Shown here one piece after another: positions 51,887 to 61,199 of a stretch of 64,000 nt of DNA. The position numbers and the translations under genes are program-made. The notes under the pieces were generated by a model. It saw nothing but the letters and a program-made list of their open reading frames with translations, had not been told where the DNA came from and did no database searches. Source of the stretch: AC-32 sp963728765 (GTDB taxonomy: Bacteria > Actinomycetota > Thermoleophilia > Gaiellales > Gaiellaceae); the NCBI GenBank assembly GCA_963728765.1, contig CAVSKX010000005.1:1-64000 (forward strand). Direction: 5' to 3'. The first letter of the stretch is position 1. Every line of letters starts with the position of its first letter.

Positions 51887-52923
51887 CGCTCGAGGTAGGC
51901 GACGCGGCCGGCCTCACCGGAGGCCCAGCACGCGACGGGGCTGGCACAGTCGACGGTGTCGAAGCTGCCGTCGTCGAACCGCTGCCACGTCGTGCCAAAG
52001 TCGGTGCTCACGTCGCTCCCGGTCGGGCCGACGGCGATGACCGTGTGCCCGTCCACCCACATGACGCCGGAGCGGTACTCCGGCGGGCCGCCCGGCTCGA
52101 GCTGCCATGTCGTCCCACCGTCGCTCGTCCGCGCGAAGTTGTCAGGCGAGGCCGCGGGGGCCAAGAAGTCGCCGCCGACGGCGAGGCCGTCCTGCTGGTC
52201 GTGGAACGCGAGGGCGAAGATCCCGTTCGAGCCGGAGCCGCTCGCGACCGGAGTCTGCGCAACGGTCCAGCTGGCGCCGCGGTCGTCCGAGCGGAAGACG
52301 CGGCCGGCGGTCGTGCCGATCCACGCCCGCCCGCCGTGGCTGGTGATGCACTGTCCGCTCGCCGCGAACGCGGCCTCGCCCGGTAGCGCCTGCGGCATCT
52401 GCTGCCCGGTGACGTGCCAGTGGAGGCCGCCGTCGTCGGTCGCGAGCACGAGGAAGTGCTGCCCGTCCGGCGGGTCGGACACCAGCAGGCCGCGGCGGTT
52501 GTCGAAGAAGGTCATGCAGTCGTAGAACGCGCCCGGGTTCGTGTTCTGCTGCGTGATGCTCCATGTCTGCCCGCCGTTCGAGGTGACGTAGATGCGGAAG
52601 TCGGTCGGGTTGTTTCCGATCGACATCGCAACTGCGTGGTCGCCGTCGAACGCCTCGATGTCCCGGAACTGCAGGCCGGCGGCGCCCGGTGGGCTGACGT
52701 CCTGCCAGCTCGCGCCGCGGTTCGTGGTGCGCAGAACGACGCCGTCGGTCGCCGTGTATCCGCTGACCCAAGCTGTGGTCACGCTGACTGCGGAAAGGCC
52801 GCGGAAGTGAGCGGTCGTGCCGGTCGGCGTGTCGTGCCACGCAAAGCCGCGCGGGGCGGCCGACGCGAGGGAGACCCCCACGACCCCCGAAAGTGCAACG
52901 AGCAGCAAGATCCGCTTCGTCAC
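51883..52923 (-). CDS. Secreted BNR/YCF48-like beta-propeller protein
   Basis: A 346-residue exported protein: signal peptide MTKRILLLVALSGVVGVSLA, then repeated Asp-box (BNR) motifs, for example TTNRGASW, TSNGGQTW, TDDGGLHW, SDDRGASW, TSDGGTTW and STDFGTTW. Regular spacing gives a propeller of six or seven blades. Such proteins are often annotated as photosystem II stability-like (YCF48) or sialidase-like, but lack evidence of catalysis. Likely extracytoplasmic binding or assembly role. GTG start. Convergent with the Erm-like gene. Confidence 0.82.
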   Translation of the reverse strand: MTKRILLLVALSGVVGVSLASAAPRGFAWHDTPTGTTAHFRGLSAVSVTTAWVSGYTATDGVVLRTTNRGASWQDVSPPGAAGLQFRDIEAFDGDHAVAMSIGNNPTDFRIYVTSNGGQTWSITQQNTNPGAFYDCMTFFDNRRGLLVSDPPDGQHFLVLATDDGGLHWHVTGQQMPQALPGEAAFAASGQCITSHGGRAWIGTTAGRVFRSDDRGASWTVAQTPVASGSGSNGIFALAFHDQQDGLAVGGDFLAPAASPDNFARTSDGGTTWQLEPGGPPEYRSGVMWVDGHTVIAVGPTGSDVSTDFGTTWQRFDDGSFDTVDCASPVACWASGEAGRVAYLER

Positions 52924-52976
52924 GGCGCGGGACCATAACGCAGGTGAGCGCGAGACGCGCAGAGTAGGCTGACGCC

Positions 52977-53366
52977 ATGGCTGCCGTAAGCCACGCGAGG
53001 CGCTGGGCCGGCCGGTACCAGGCCGCGTGGGAGGCGGACGACCCCGAGGCCGCGGCCGCGCTATACGCGGGAAACTGCGTCTTCCGCTCGGCGCCGTTTC
53101 GCGACCCCGAGCCGCCGCTCTCGTACACCACGCGCGTCTTCCCGGAGGCGCGGGCCGAGGACGTGCGCTTCGGCGAGCCGGTCGAGGAGGGCGACCGGGC
53201 CGCAGTGGAGTGGTGGGCGACGCTCGTTCTTCCCGACGGCGAGGAGCAGGCGCTCGCGGGCTGCTCCGTGCTCCGCTTCGACGAGCAGGGCCTCGTGGTG
53301 GAGGCGCGCGACTACTGGCACCTCGAGCCCGGCCGCCGCGAGCCGCACGAGACCTGGGGTAGGTGA
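52977..53366 (+). CDS. SnoaL/NTF2-like protein
   Basis: A 129-residue alpha+beta barrel of the SnoaL/NTF2 type: W-A-G-R-Y-Q-A-A-W-E-A-D-D, then LYAGNCVFRSAPF, AAVEWWATLVLPDG and LRFDEQGLVVEARDYW, the family's usual series of helix and strands. Members are small ligand binders or hydratases. Function not predictable. The TGA at its end overlaps the GTG of the MFS gene, so the pair is coupled. Confidence 0.82.
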   Translation: MAAVSHARRWAGRYQAAWEADDPEAAAALYAGNCVFRSAPFRDPEPPLSYTTRVFPEARAEDVRFGEPVEEGDRAAVEWWATLVLPDGEEQALAGCSVLRFDEQGLVVEARDYWHLEPGRREPHETWGR

Positions 53367-54682
53367 GGCGCGGGCTCGCCGTGCCGGTGGCGGCCGCCGT
53401 TGCGGTCGCCTTCGCCGACTCCTCGATCGTCGTCCTCGCGCTGCCCGACCTCTACGGGCGCTTCCAGACCACGATCGAAGGCGTCTCGTGGGTCGTCACG
53501 GCGTACAACGCCGCGGTCGCGGCGACGGCGCTGCTGCTGGTGGCGCTCGTCCACCGGTTCCGCGCCGCGTATGTGCTCGGCGGCGGGCTCGTGGTCTTCC
53601 TCGCGGCCTCGATCGCGTGCGCCGTTGCCAACAGCCTCTCGTTCCTGATCGCCGCGCGTAGCGTGCAGGGCGTCGGGGCCGCGCTGCTGCTGGCGGGCGC
53701 GCTGCCCGTCCTCGGCACGAGAATTTGGACGCTGGCGGGGACCTACGGCCTCGCCCTCGGGCCCGCGCTCGGCGGCGTGCTCACGCAGGCGTTCGACTGG
53801 CGCGCAATCTTCGTCGCGCAGGCACCGGTCGCGGCCGCGGCCCTCGTTGGAGTCGGCGCCTCGCACCCCGAAAACGTCGCCCTGGAAGGCTGGCGCCCGT
53901 CGCTGCGCCGCACGCTGCCGGCGAACGCCTGCCTGGGTTTGCTCTTCGGCGCGCTCGTGGGTGCGCTCTTCCTGGCCGTGCTGATCGTGATCAGCGTCTG
54001 GAGCTACTCGCCGATCGGCGGCGCCGCGATCGTCAGCGCCCTGCCCATCGCGGCGCTCGCCGCGCGGCCGCTCGACCGGTGGCTGCCGCCCGTCACGGCC
54101 GTCTGCACGGGGGCGGCGCTCCTCGCGGTCGGGCTGGTGGGCCTCGCGCTGCTGCCCTCGGCGAGCGTGTGGCTGCTGGTCTGGGCGCTGCTGCTCTGCG
54201 GCGCCGGGCTCGGCCTCTCGGTGCCGGTCCTCTCGGACGCGGCGCTCCAGAAGGGGGCGAACGCAACACGCAGCGGGACGCTGACCGTGGGCACGCGCCA
54301 CGTCGGCCTGGTGCTCGCGCTGGCGGTGATCGCGCCGCTGCTCGCGTCGAAGATCCCCGACGCGGGCGACAAGGCGCTGCTTCGCGGGACGGCAGTGCTG
54401 CTGGACGCGCCGATCGGGCTCGACAAAAAGGTCCCGGTGGCGCTCGACCTCCGCTCTGCCTTCGGCAAGGCCAAGGAGGGCGAGACACCGGACCTCGCGG
54501 AGCCGTTCGACAAGCACGGCGCGCAGCACGACTCGGCCCTTGCGTCGGCGCGCGACACGCTGCTGGGCGCGATCGAGGCGACGATCACGCGCGCCTCGCG
54601 CGCCGCGTTCTTCGTCTGCGCCGGGTTCGCCGCGCTCGCGTTGCTCGTGGCGCTGCTCTTCCGCCGGAGCGTGCTGGGGTGA
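53363..54682 (+). CDS. MFS transporter
   Basis: A 439-residue MFS protein with a single domain of about 12 to 14 helices. The first helix VPVAAAVAVAFADSSIVVLALPDLY carries the acidic residue and VVLALPDL pattern of DHA2-like exporters, and TRIWTLAGTYGLALGPALGGV includes motif C-like glycines. The C-terminal region between about 335 and 405 is a soluble loop rich in charged residues that interrupts the helices. GTG start overlaps the SnoaL-like stop. The product likely exports a drug or metabolite. The next gene overlaps it in turn. Confidence 0.84.
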   Translation: MRRGLAVPVAAAVAVAFADSSIVVLALPDLYGRFQTTIEGVSWVVTAYNAAVAATALLLVALVHRFRAAYVLGGGLVVFLAASIACAVANSLSFLIAARSVQGVGAALLLAGALPVLGTRIWTLAGTYGLALGPALGGVLTQAFDWRAIFVAQAPVAAAALVGVGASHPENVALEGWRPSLRRTLPANACLGLLFGALVGALFLAVLIVISVWSYSPIGGAAIVSALPIAALAARPLDRWLPPVTAVCTGAALLAVGLVGLALLPSASVWLLVWALLLCGAGLGLSVPVLSDAALQKGANATRSGTLTVGTRHVGLVLALAVIAPLLASKIPDAGDKALLRGTAVLLDAPIGLDKKVPVALDLRSAFGKAKEGETPDLAEPFDKHGAQHDSALASARDTLLGAIEATITRASRAAFFVCAGFAALALLVALLFRRSVLG

Positions 54683-55128
54683 GCCGGGCGGCGATCTGGA
54701 TCGTCGCGGGACTGCTCGGGAGCGGGGCGGTCCTCGTCGGGGTCGAGCTCGCCAAGGGCGCGCTCGACGAGCCGTCGCCGAAGATCGCGAACCCGTGCCA
54801 CCCCCGTGACGGACGCACGGGCGGCTTCGACACCACGATCCAGCGCATCGTCCTCGACGGGCTCGACGGAGCGGCCTGCCGGCTGCACACCACGCGCGAG
54901 GAGCTCGTCCTGTCGCTCGGCGGCAACAGCGCGGTGCTTCCACGCCGCTGGGACGAGCGCCAGGTCGAGGTCGCCCTCCGCGCGGGCCTGCTCCGCTCGG
55001 TCGACGAGGCCGTCCAGCGCGGCGACGTCCCGGGCTTCCTGGCGCCGGCCCTGCGGAGCCTCGTGCGGCGTCTGCCGCTCGACCGCCTCGTCCAGGGCGG
55101 CTTCAGCCTGAGCGACCTGATCGGCTAG
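54679..55128 (+). CDS. Small membrane-anchored hypothetical protein
   Basis: A 149-residue protein beginning at a GTG that overlaps the MFS stop (GTGA). One N-terminal helix (residues 4-25) precedes an extracytoplasmic or cytoplasmic domain with cysteines (C40, C67) and acidic/basic pairs (REELVLSLGGNSAVLP, RSVDEAVQRGDVPGFL). The family is not recognised. Third gene of a coupled SnoaL-MFS-hypothetical unit, so a transport-associated role is plausible. Its last bases overlap the convergent gene at 55125 by 4. Confidence 0.7.
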   Translation: MSRAAIWIVAGLLGSGAVLVGVELAKGALDEPSPKIANPCHPRDGRTGGFDTTIQRIVLDGLDGAACRLHTTREELVLSLGGNSAVLPRRWDERQVEVALRAGLLRSVDEAVQRGDVPGFLAPALRSLVRRLPLDRLVQGGFSLSDLIG

Positions 55129-55763
55129 CGGGCGAAGCTCGTCCAGCCACCGCTGCCGCCCTGCTGCTCAGGCCAGAGCACCTCGGAGCGGGCCGCGGCT
55201 TCGATGATCGGCGCCGAATCGACCTCCTGGCGCGTCAGCTCGATCCCTTCCGCCGGCCACTCGACGACGAACGCAAGCGGGCCGTGCGGCGGCAGCGGCC
55301 AAAGCCAGAATTCGGACTCCCACCGATCGTCGCTCCCGCCGCCTCCGCCCGGCGAGAGTAGCGGGCCTTCGGGCTCTGGCTCCTCGCCGCTGTCGAGGGC
55401 GAACGACGCCCAGGGGCCTGCGCCAGTGGAAGTAGCCTTCCGCCCGTCGGAGAAGACGACGCCGAAGCGCAACAGCTCCGGCGGTAGATCCGCGCCGTGT
55501 CGCAGGCGGTGCATGAAGCGATGCTGCAGCTCGAATGGATCATCCTCGGCGCTCGCCTTACGCCGCGCGGCGACGAGGTTCAGCTCGACGCCCGTGGTGT
55601 AGGCGACTGCGTCGATGACCGCCACGGCCACGTCGTCGGTGCGCGCGAGCAGCAGCCGGAGCCCGGTGGAGACCCCGAGCTCGTTGCGGGGCGAATGCCA
55701 CCAGGGCCGGGTTTCGATCTCCGGCGGCTCCGGCGGCGGCGGTGGTGGTTCGAAGAAGCTCAT
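55125..55763 (-). CDS. Hypothetical protein with proline-rich N-terminus
   Basis: A 212-residue protein starting MSFFEPPPPPPEPPE. The core has RTDDVAVAVIDAVAYTTGVE, the FELQHRFMHRLRHG segment, LLRFGVVFSDGRK and WLWPLPPHGPLAFVVEWPAEGIELT. It has no membrane helix and no known catalytic motif. The fold is not assigned. ATG at 55763 and the gene is divergent from nothing close by: it follows the propionyl-CoA synthetase gene in the same direction after 23 bases. Confidence 0.65.
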   Translation of the reverse strand: MSFFEPPPPPPEPPEIETRPWWHSPRNELGVSTGLRLLLARTDDVAVAVIDAVAYTTGVELNLVAARRKASAEDDPFELQHRFMHRLRHGADLPPELLRFGVVFSDGRKATSTGAGPWASFALDSGEEPEPEGPLLSPGGGGGSDDRWESEFWLWPLPPHGPLAFVVEWPAEGIELTRQEVDSAPIIEAAARSEVLWPEQQGGSGGWTSFAR

Positions 55764-55786
55764 ACCGCAGAGTCTCGCTTCTCGGC

Positions 55787-57706
55787 CTAGCCGCGGTCTG
55801 CGGCTACGACCCCGGGGCGTGTGTAGCCGAGGCGCTCGAGCGACTCCGCGATCTCGCCGAGGATCGCCGGGTCGTCGATCGTCGCCGGCACCGAGTACTC
55901 GTCGCCGTCGGCGATGCGGCGCATCGTCCCGCGCAGGATCTTCCCGGAGCGCGTCTTCGGCAGCCGCTCGACCACGGCAGCGGTCTTGAACGCCGCGACC
56001 GGGCCGATCTCGTTGCGGACGAGCCCCGTCACCTCGCCGACGATCTCCTCGTCCGGGCGCTCGACTCCTGCCTTGAGGACGAGGAAGCCGACCGGCAGCT
56101 GCCCCTTCAGCTCGTCGGCGACGCCGATCACCGCGCACTCGGCCACGTCCGGATGCGAGGCGAGCACCTCCTCCATCGCGCCCGTGGAGAGACGGTGGCC
56201 GGCGACGTTGATGATGTCGTCGGTCCGCGCCATGACGAACACGTAGCCGTCCTCGTCGATGAAGCCTGCATCGGCGGTCTGGTAGTAGCCCGGGAACGCC
56301 GAGAGGTAGGTCTCGCGGAAGCGTTCGTCCGCATTCCAAAGGGTCGGTGACGACCCAGGCGGCATCGGCAGCCTGACGACGAGCGCGCCCACCTGTCCGG
56401 GCGGCACCTCGGCGCCGGCGGGGTCGAGGACGCGGACGTCCCAGCCCGGAACGGGTCGGGTCGGCGATCCGGGCACGACGGGCAGGCGCTCGATGCCGAG
56501 GCAGTTCGCGACGATCGCCCAGCCAGTCTCGGTCTGCCACCAGTGGTCGATCACCGGCATATCGAGCAAGCGCTCCGCCCAGCGCAGCGTCTCGGGGTCG
56601 CAGCGCTCGCCGGCGAGGAAGAGCGCGCGCATCGAAGAGAGGTCGTAGCGGCTGATGTGCTCGCCCTCGGGGTCCTGCTGCCGGATCGCCCGGAACGCCG
56701 TGGGGGCGGTGAAGAGCGTCGAGACCCCGTGCTCGGCGACGACCCGCCAGAACGCCCCCGCGTCGGGCGTTCCCACCGGCTTGCCCTCGTAGAGGACGGT
56801 GGTGCAGCCGTGCAGCAACGGCCCGTAGACGATGTAGGAGTGGCCGACGACCCAGCCGACGTCGGACGCCGCCCAGTAGACCTCGCCCGGCTCGACGTCG
56901 TAGACGTTCTTCATCGACCACGCGAGCGCGACGGCGTGGCCGCCGTTGTCGCGGACGATCCCCTTCGGCTGGCCGGTCGTCCCGGACGTGTAGAGGATGT
57001 AGAGCGGGTCGGTGGCGTCGACCGCGACGCAGGCGGCGGGCTCGGCGGTCGAGACGGCGTCGTTCCAGTCGAGGTCGCGGCCGGCGACCAGCTCGGCCTC
57101 GAGCATGGGCCGCTGGAGGACGATGCAGGCCCGTGGCTTGAACGCGCTCAGGTCGATTGCAGCGTCCAGCAGCGGCTTGTACGCGACAACCCGGCCCGGC
57201 TCGATGCCAGAGGACGCGGAGACGACGACCTTCGGCTTGGCGTCCTCGATCCGGCTCGCGAGCTCGTTCGCCGCAAAGCCGCCGAAGACCACCGAGTGCA
57301 CCGCGCCGATCCGGGCGCAGGCGAGCATCGCGATCACCGCCTCCGGCACCATCGGCATGTAGATCACGACCCGGTCGCCGCGCTCGACGCCCTGCGCGGC
57401 CAACGCGCCTGCGAACAATGCGGCCGCGTCGCGCAGCTCGCGGTACGTGAAGACCGTGGACGTCTCGGTCACCGGCGAGTCGTAGACGAGCGCAGGCTGC
57501 TCGCCCCGGCCGCCGTCGACGTGCCGGTCGAGCGCGTTGTGACACGTGTTCAGACGGCCGCCCGTGAACCAGCGGTAGAACGGCGCCTGCGAGTCGTCGA
57601 GCACGCGCTGCCAGGGCTCGACCCAGTCGATCGCGGCGGCGGCGTCTGCCCAGAAGTCCTCCGCCTGATCCAGCGAATGCCGGTAGACCTCGGCGAATCG
57701 ACCCAC
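55787..57706 (-). CDS. prpE: Propionyl-CoA synthetase (acyl-CoA ligase)
   Basis: A 639-residue acetyl-CoA synthetase-type ligase. The P-loop is YTSGTTGQPKG at about 239-249, directly followed by IVRDNGGHAVAL, a hallmark of PrpE rather than Acs. Later blocks are HWWQTETGW, YYQTADAGFIDEDGYVFVMARTDDIINVAGHRLS and the catalytic lysine in KTRSGKILRGTMRRI. It activates propionate (or acetate) with ATP and CoA. The GTG at 57706 is chosen to match family length. An ATG at 57736 is an alternative. Divergent from the trpB gene 59 bases away. Confidence 0.93.
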   Translation of the reverse strand: MGRFAEVYRHSLDQAEDFWADAAAAIDWVEPWQRVLDDSQAPFYRWFTGGRLNTCHNALDRHVDGGRGEQPALVYDSPVTETSTVFTYRELRDAAALFAGALAAQGVERGDRVVIYMPMVPEAVIAMLACARIGAVHSVVFGGFAANELASRIEDAKPKVVVSASSGIEPGRVVAYKPLLDAAIDLSAFKPRACIVLQRPMLEAELVAGRDLDWNDAVSTAEPAACVAVDATDPLYILYTSGTTGQPKGIVRDNGGHAVALAWSMKNVYDVEPGEVYWAASDVGWVVGHSYIVYGPLLHGCTTVLYEGKPVGTPDAGAFWRVVAEHGVSTLFTAPTAFRAIRQQDPEGEHISRYDLSSMRALFLAGERCDPETLRWAERLLDMPVIDHWWQTETGWAIVANCLGIERLPVVPGSPTRPVPGWDVRVLDPAGAEVPPGQVGALVVRLPMPPGSSPTLWNADERFRETYLSAFPGYYQTADAGFIDEDGYVFVMARTDDIINVAGHRLSTGAMEEVLASHPDVAECAVIGVADELKGQLPVGFLVLKAGVERPDEEIVGEVTGLVRNEIGPVAAFKTAAVVERLPKTRSGKILRGTMRRIADGDEYSVPATIDDPAILGEIAESLERLGYTRPGVVAADRG

Positions 57707-57765
57707 GGCGTCAGCATAGACCCGAAACCACGGCATCACGGCCACCGAGGGTCTATCCTCGCGAC

Positions 57766-59154
57766 GTGGAGCAAACGCGCGCTCGCGCCGAGACCCCGAC
57801 GAAGTTCCTGCTCGACGAGACGCAGCTTCCGCGGCGCTGGTACAACATCGCGCCCGACCTGCCCTCGGCTCCGCAGCCCGTGCTGCATCCGGGAACCGGG
57901 GAGCCGGTCGGCCCCGACGATCTGGCGCCGCTCTTCCCCATGGAGCTGATCGGCCAGGAGGTGAGCGAGGAGCCGGAGATCGCGATCCCGGACGAGATCC
58001 TGGACATCTACAGCCTCTGGCGTCCGACGCCGCTCTACCGCGCGCACCGGCTCGAGCGGGCCATCGGGACGCGCTCACGGATCTTCTACAAGTACGAAGG
58101 CGTCAGCCCTCCGGGGAGCCACAAGCCGAACACGGCGGTCGCCCAGGCGCACTACAACAAGAAGGAGGGGCGCACGCGCCTGGCCACCGAGACGGGAGCG
58201 GGCCAGTGGGGCAGCGCGCTCTCCTTCGCGTGCCGCCTGATCGGGCTCGAGTGCAAGGTCTACATGGTTCGAATCTCGTACGAGCAGAAGCCCGCGCGGC
58301 GCTCGATGATCAAGGCCTGGGGTGCCGAGATCGTCCCGAGCCCTTCGGAGGACACGGAGTCCGGACGCGCGATCCTCGCCGAGCAGCCGGACTCGCCCGG
58401 AAGCCTCGGCATTGCGATCTCCGAGGCGGTCGAGGACGCGGCCGGCCGGGACGACACGGCGTATTCGCTCGGGAGCGTCCTCAACCACGTGCTCCTGCAC
58501 CAGACCGTGATCGGCCAGGAGGCGCTCGCGCAGATGGAGCTGGCGGGCGCGTTCCCGGATGTCGTGATCGCCTGCGTCGGCGGAGGCTCGAACTTCGCGG
58601 GCCTCGCGTTCCCGTTCCTGCGCGAGAAGATCGCCGGTCGCGAGATCGACGTGCTGGCCTGTGAGCCGGCCGCCTGCCCGACGCTGACGCGCGGGGTCTT
58701 CGCGTACGACTTCGGCGACACGAGCAAGCTCACTCCCCTCGTGCCGATGCACACGCTCGGCCACGACTTCGTCCCGGCGCCGATCCACGCCGGAGGGTTG
58801 CGGTACCACGGCGTTGCGCCGCTGATCTCGCAGCTCGTCCGGGACGGGCTGGTGCGCGCCGAGGCCTACCTGCAGAACGACGTCTTCGCCTCGGCTGTCG
58901 TCTTTGCGGGCAGCGAGGGGATCCTTCCGGCTCCCGAGGCGGCCCACGCGATTCACGGAGCGCTGCAGGCCGCGCGAGCCGCAGACGAGGAGGGCAGAGA
59001 GCGCACCATCCTGTTCAACCTCTCCGGCCACGGCCACTTCGACCTGGCCGCCTACGACAACTACCTGGCCGGGAAGCTCGAGGACGTCGCCCTCGACGAA
59101 GACGAGATGAGCCGCGCGCTCCACGCGATCGAGGGCCTGCCCACCCCGGCCTAG
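57766..59154 (+). CDS. trpB: Tryptophan synthase beta chain, TrpB2 type
   Basis: A 462-residue PLP enzyme of the TrpB2 subgroup, longer than TrpB1 at the N-terminus (DETQLPRRWYNIAPDLP). The PLP lysine is K120 in PPGSHKPNTA. ETGAGQWGSALSFAC and VGGGSNFAGL (phosphate loop) are intact. It converts indole and serine to tryptophan. TrpB2 enzymes often occur without a TrpA partner and may salvage indole. No trpA or other trp gene is beside it. GTG start. Confidence 0.92.
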   Translation: MEQTRARAETPTKFLLDETQLPRRWYNIAPDLPSAPQPVLHPGTGEPVGPDDLAPLFPMELIGQEVSEEPEIAIPDEILDIYSLWRPTPLYRAHRLERAIGTRSRIFYKYEGVSPPGSHKPNTAVAQAHYNKKEGRTRLATETGAGQWGSALSFACRLIGLECKVYMVRISYEQKPARRSMIKAWGAEIVPSPSEDTESGRAILAEQPDSPGSLGIAISEAVEDAAGRDDTAYSLGSVLNHVLLHQTVIGQEALAQMELAGAFPDVVIACVGGGSNFAGLAFPFLREKIAGREIDVLACEPAACPTLTRGVFAYDFGDTSKLTPLVPMHTLGHDFVPAPIHAGGLRYHGVAPLISQLVRDGLVRAEAYLQNDVFASAVVFAGSEGILPAPEAAHAIHGALQAARAADEEGRERTILFNLSGHGHFDLAAYDNYLAGKLEDVALDEDEMSRALHAIEGLPTPA

Positions 59155-59163
59155 GGCGCGCCC

Positions 59164-60612
59164 TTACCCGACAACGCGGCTCTTGTCCTCCAGCACCTGC
59201 CGCCGGAGCGACTCGCCGTACGGAGAGTCGCAGACGATGTTCTCGAGCTCGATCTCCTCCGAATCGAGCAGCTGCAGCCGGAGGTGATCGTGTCCGTCCG
59301 GCCCGTGCAGGACGAGCCCGGCGGCGAAGAAGCCGAGCTCGTTCAGCTCGGCCACGGCCTCGTCGAGGTCTCCCACCGCGGCAAGGTCGACGTCCGCGTA
59401 GACCACGTCGACGTGCTGCGAGAGCAAGTGGCGTACGGCCCGCTCCAACTCCGCGCGAGCTTCGTCGTTCCAGCGGCGGAGCCGAACAGCGCCGAGTGCG
59501 CGCCCGCTGTCGAGGTTCGCCGTCACCGCCTCCCCTTCGAGCGGAACCGGCTCCGCGTGATCCGCGACCGAAAGGCCGAGATTCTCGTAGGCGCTCTCGA
59601 GCAGCTCGCGGTACGAGGCCGGGAGCGCGGCCGGCCGGGCGTTCTCGTCGAGCGGGCGATAGGAGCGGAGCGTGGCCGTTCGTCGCTCAGGTCCCTCCCG
59701 CCCGAATCCCCGCATGCTCGTCTGAGCCGGAACCATGCCGAGCTGGAGCGCCGACTCGCGGTAGCCGTGGGAAAACTCGACGCGTTGACTGAACGGATGA
59801 ATGGTGACGGCGTCGCCGAAGACCGCAGCGAGGCCACGTTCGCGCGCCGCGTCGAGCGCGTGCTCGAACATCCGCCCGAAGACCCCTAGGCCGCGATAGG
59901 TGGAGTTGACGACCGCGGCGCCCGTCTCGGCGGACGGAACCCCGGGGAGCGGCATCAGGGCGTGGTGACCGATCACCCGCCCCTCGTGGACGGCCACCGT
60001 CGACACCAGCCGCCCCGAGGAGAGCTCTGTCATCAGGTACCGCGGCCGATAGAAGTCCCCGTGGACGTAGCTCAGGTGGTAGTTCTCGTACAGGAGCTGC
60101 GCGATCGCCTGTGCGTCCTCCGCCGTCCCGGCCCTGACCTCGATGACGTCCGGCGCCCCCGCGCCCGTCCGCTCACGGCGCGGAGCGTCCGCGACGTGGT
60201 GCCGTCTCGCGTGTCCATCAGCGCTCGAGCTGACGGTGACCTCGGCCGTCAGCCGCTTTCCCGCGGAGCCGAGGTTCACAAGCTGCAGACTTCGTGTCTC
60301 GGCTGCGAGCGTGGCTAGAGGCTCGGGGAGCGGCCCGGCATCACCTCCCGCGCTCGTCAGCGGCAGGCCCCAGTCGTGCACGACAACGCGGACGAACCCC
60401 TCGTCTGCCTCCAGGGTTACTTCGATCTCGCCGAGATCGTCGTCCGGATAGGCGTTGTCGAGTGTGAACCTGACGAGGGTCTCGACGACTGCGCCCAATC
60501 GGCGCTCTTCCTCCGGCGTGAGAGCCGAGGCCGCCCCGAGGGTCGGAAGGAGAGAAAGGACGTACGACGGCGCGCTCTTGTCGCTCAGGACGCTGACCGT
60601 CACCCTCGACAC
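59164..60612 (-). CDS. GHKL ATPase domain fused to GNAT acetyltransferase
   Basis: A 482-residue protein of unusual layout. Residues 1 to about 135 resemble the anti-sigma-factor/serine-kinase ATPase fold: RLGAVVETLVRFTLDNAY with the N-box asparagine, then DEGFVRVVVHDWGLPL with the D-x-G loop. Residues about 155-310 are a GNAT domain (VIEVRAGTAEDAQAIAQLLYENY, GAAVVNSTYRGLGVFGRMFEHALDAA acetyl-CoA loop). A second GNAT-like portion fills the C-terminus. It may integrate ATP-dependent sensing or protein phosphorylation with acetylation. The ATP site is incomplete in places, so catalysis is uncertain. GTG start. Confidence 0.75.
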   Translation of the reverse strand: MSRVTVSVLSDKSAPSYVLSLLPTLGAASALTPEEERRLGAVVETLVRFTLDNAYPDDDLGEIEVTLEADEGFVRVVVHDWGLPLTSAGGDAGPLPEPLATLAAETRSLQLVNLGSAGKRLTAEVTVSSSADGHARRHHVADAPRRERTGAGAPDVIEVRAGTAEDAQAIAQLLYENYHLSYVHGDFYRPRYLMTELSSGRLVSTVAVHEGRVIGHHALMPLPGVPSAETGAAVVNSTYRGLGVFGRMFEHALDAARERGLAAVFGDAVTIHPFSQRVEFSHGYRESALQLGMVPAQTSMRGFGREGPERRTATLRSYRPLDENARPAALPASYRELLESAYENLGLSVADHAEPVPLEGEAVTANLDSGRALGAVRLRRWNDEARAELERAVRHLLSQHVDVVYADVDLAAVGDLDEAVAELNELGFFAAGLVLHGPDGHDHLRLQLLDSEEIELENIVCDSPYGESLRRQVLEDKSRVVG

Positions 60613-60671
60613 CCCAGAGCGATCTTAGAGGGGCCCTTCGCTCTAGCGGAAGAGGCGCTACGATCGCCGTC

Positions 60672-61058
60672 GTGGCGCGGTTTCTGCACACGATGGTCCG
60701 CATCACCGATCCGGAGCGCAGCCGCGCGTTCTACGAGGCGCTCGGCTTCGCCTTTGCCGGTGACTTCGACATCGTCCGTGACGGGCAGGTCGAGGCGACC
60801 AACTACTTCTTCTCGCTCGGTGACCAGGACTCGGTGCTCGAGCTCACGTACAACCACGACGGGCGCAGCTACGACCTCGGGAGCGGTTACGGCCACATCG
60901 CGGTCGGCGTCGAGGATCTCGACCGAACGCTCGAGCGGCTGGCGCAGCAGGGCATCGAGCCGGAGCGCCCGCCGTACTCGGTGCGCGAGGGCGGCTCGCG
61001 GCTCTGCTTCGTCCAGGACCCCGACGGCTACCGCATCGAGCTGATCGGTCGCTCTTGA
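60672..61058 (+). CDS. Glyoxalase I-like VOC protein
   Basis: A 128-residue single-domain VOC protein. FLHTMVRITDPERSRAFYEAL, then DSVLELTYNHDGRSYDLGSGYGHIAVGVEDLDRT, and FVQDPDGYRIELIGRS match lactoylglutathione lyase. The usual metal ligands H6, E57, H75 and E123 are all present by alignment of positions, though I could not run that alignment. It would detoxify methylglyoxal. GTG start. Followed by a strong bidirectional terminator. Confidence 0.85.
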   Translation: MARFLHTMVRITDPERSRAFYEALGFAFAGDFDIVRDGQVEATNYFFSLGDQDSVLELTYNHDGRSYDLGSGYGHIAVGVEDLDRTLERLAQQGIEPERPPYSVREGGSRLCFVQDPDGYRIELIGRS

Positions 61059-61149
61059 CGATCTGCCTGGCCGGGTCCCGCGGCTTCGAGATCAGCTAGG
61101 AGGTCGGGGAGGGGCCGGCCGGCGGCCTGAGCGAGAAGTCCCAAGGACA

Positions 61150-61184
61150 GGGGAGCCCGCGCGCCTACCTGCCGCGGGCTCCCC
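61150..61184. terminator. Strong bidirectional hairpin terminator
   Basis: GGGGAGCCCGCG (61150-61161) pairs perfectly with CGCGGGCTCCCC (61173-61184) over 12 bp, with an 11-base loop. It lies between the convergent glyoxalase-like gene and the CHRD-domain gene and can serve both, although no T tract follows. Confidence 0.75.
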
Positions 61185-61199
61185 GGACCGGGGAGGTAC

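Noticed and set aside
57766..59154. A tRNA-like T-loop (TTCGAATC) inside trpB
   Set aside because: It has no acceptor or anticodon arms and lies in strong coding sequence.
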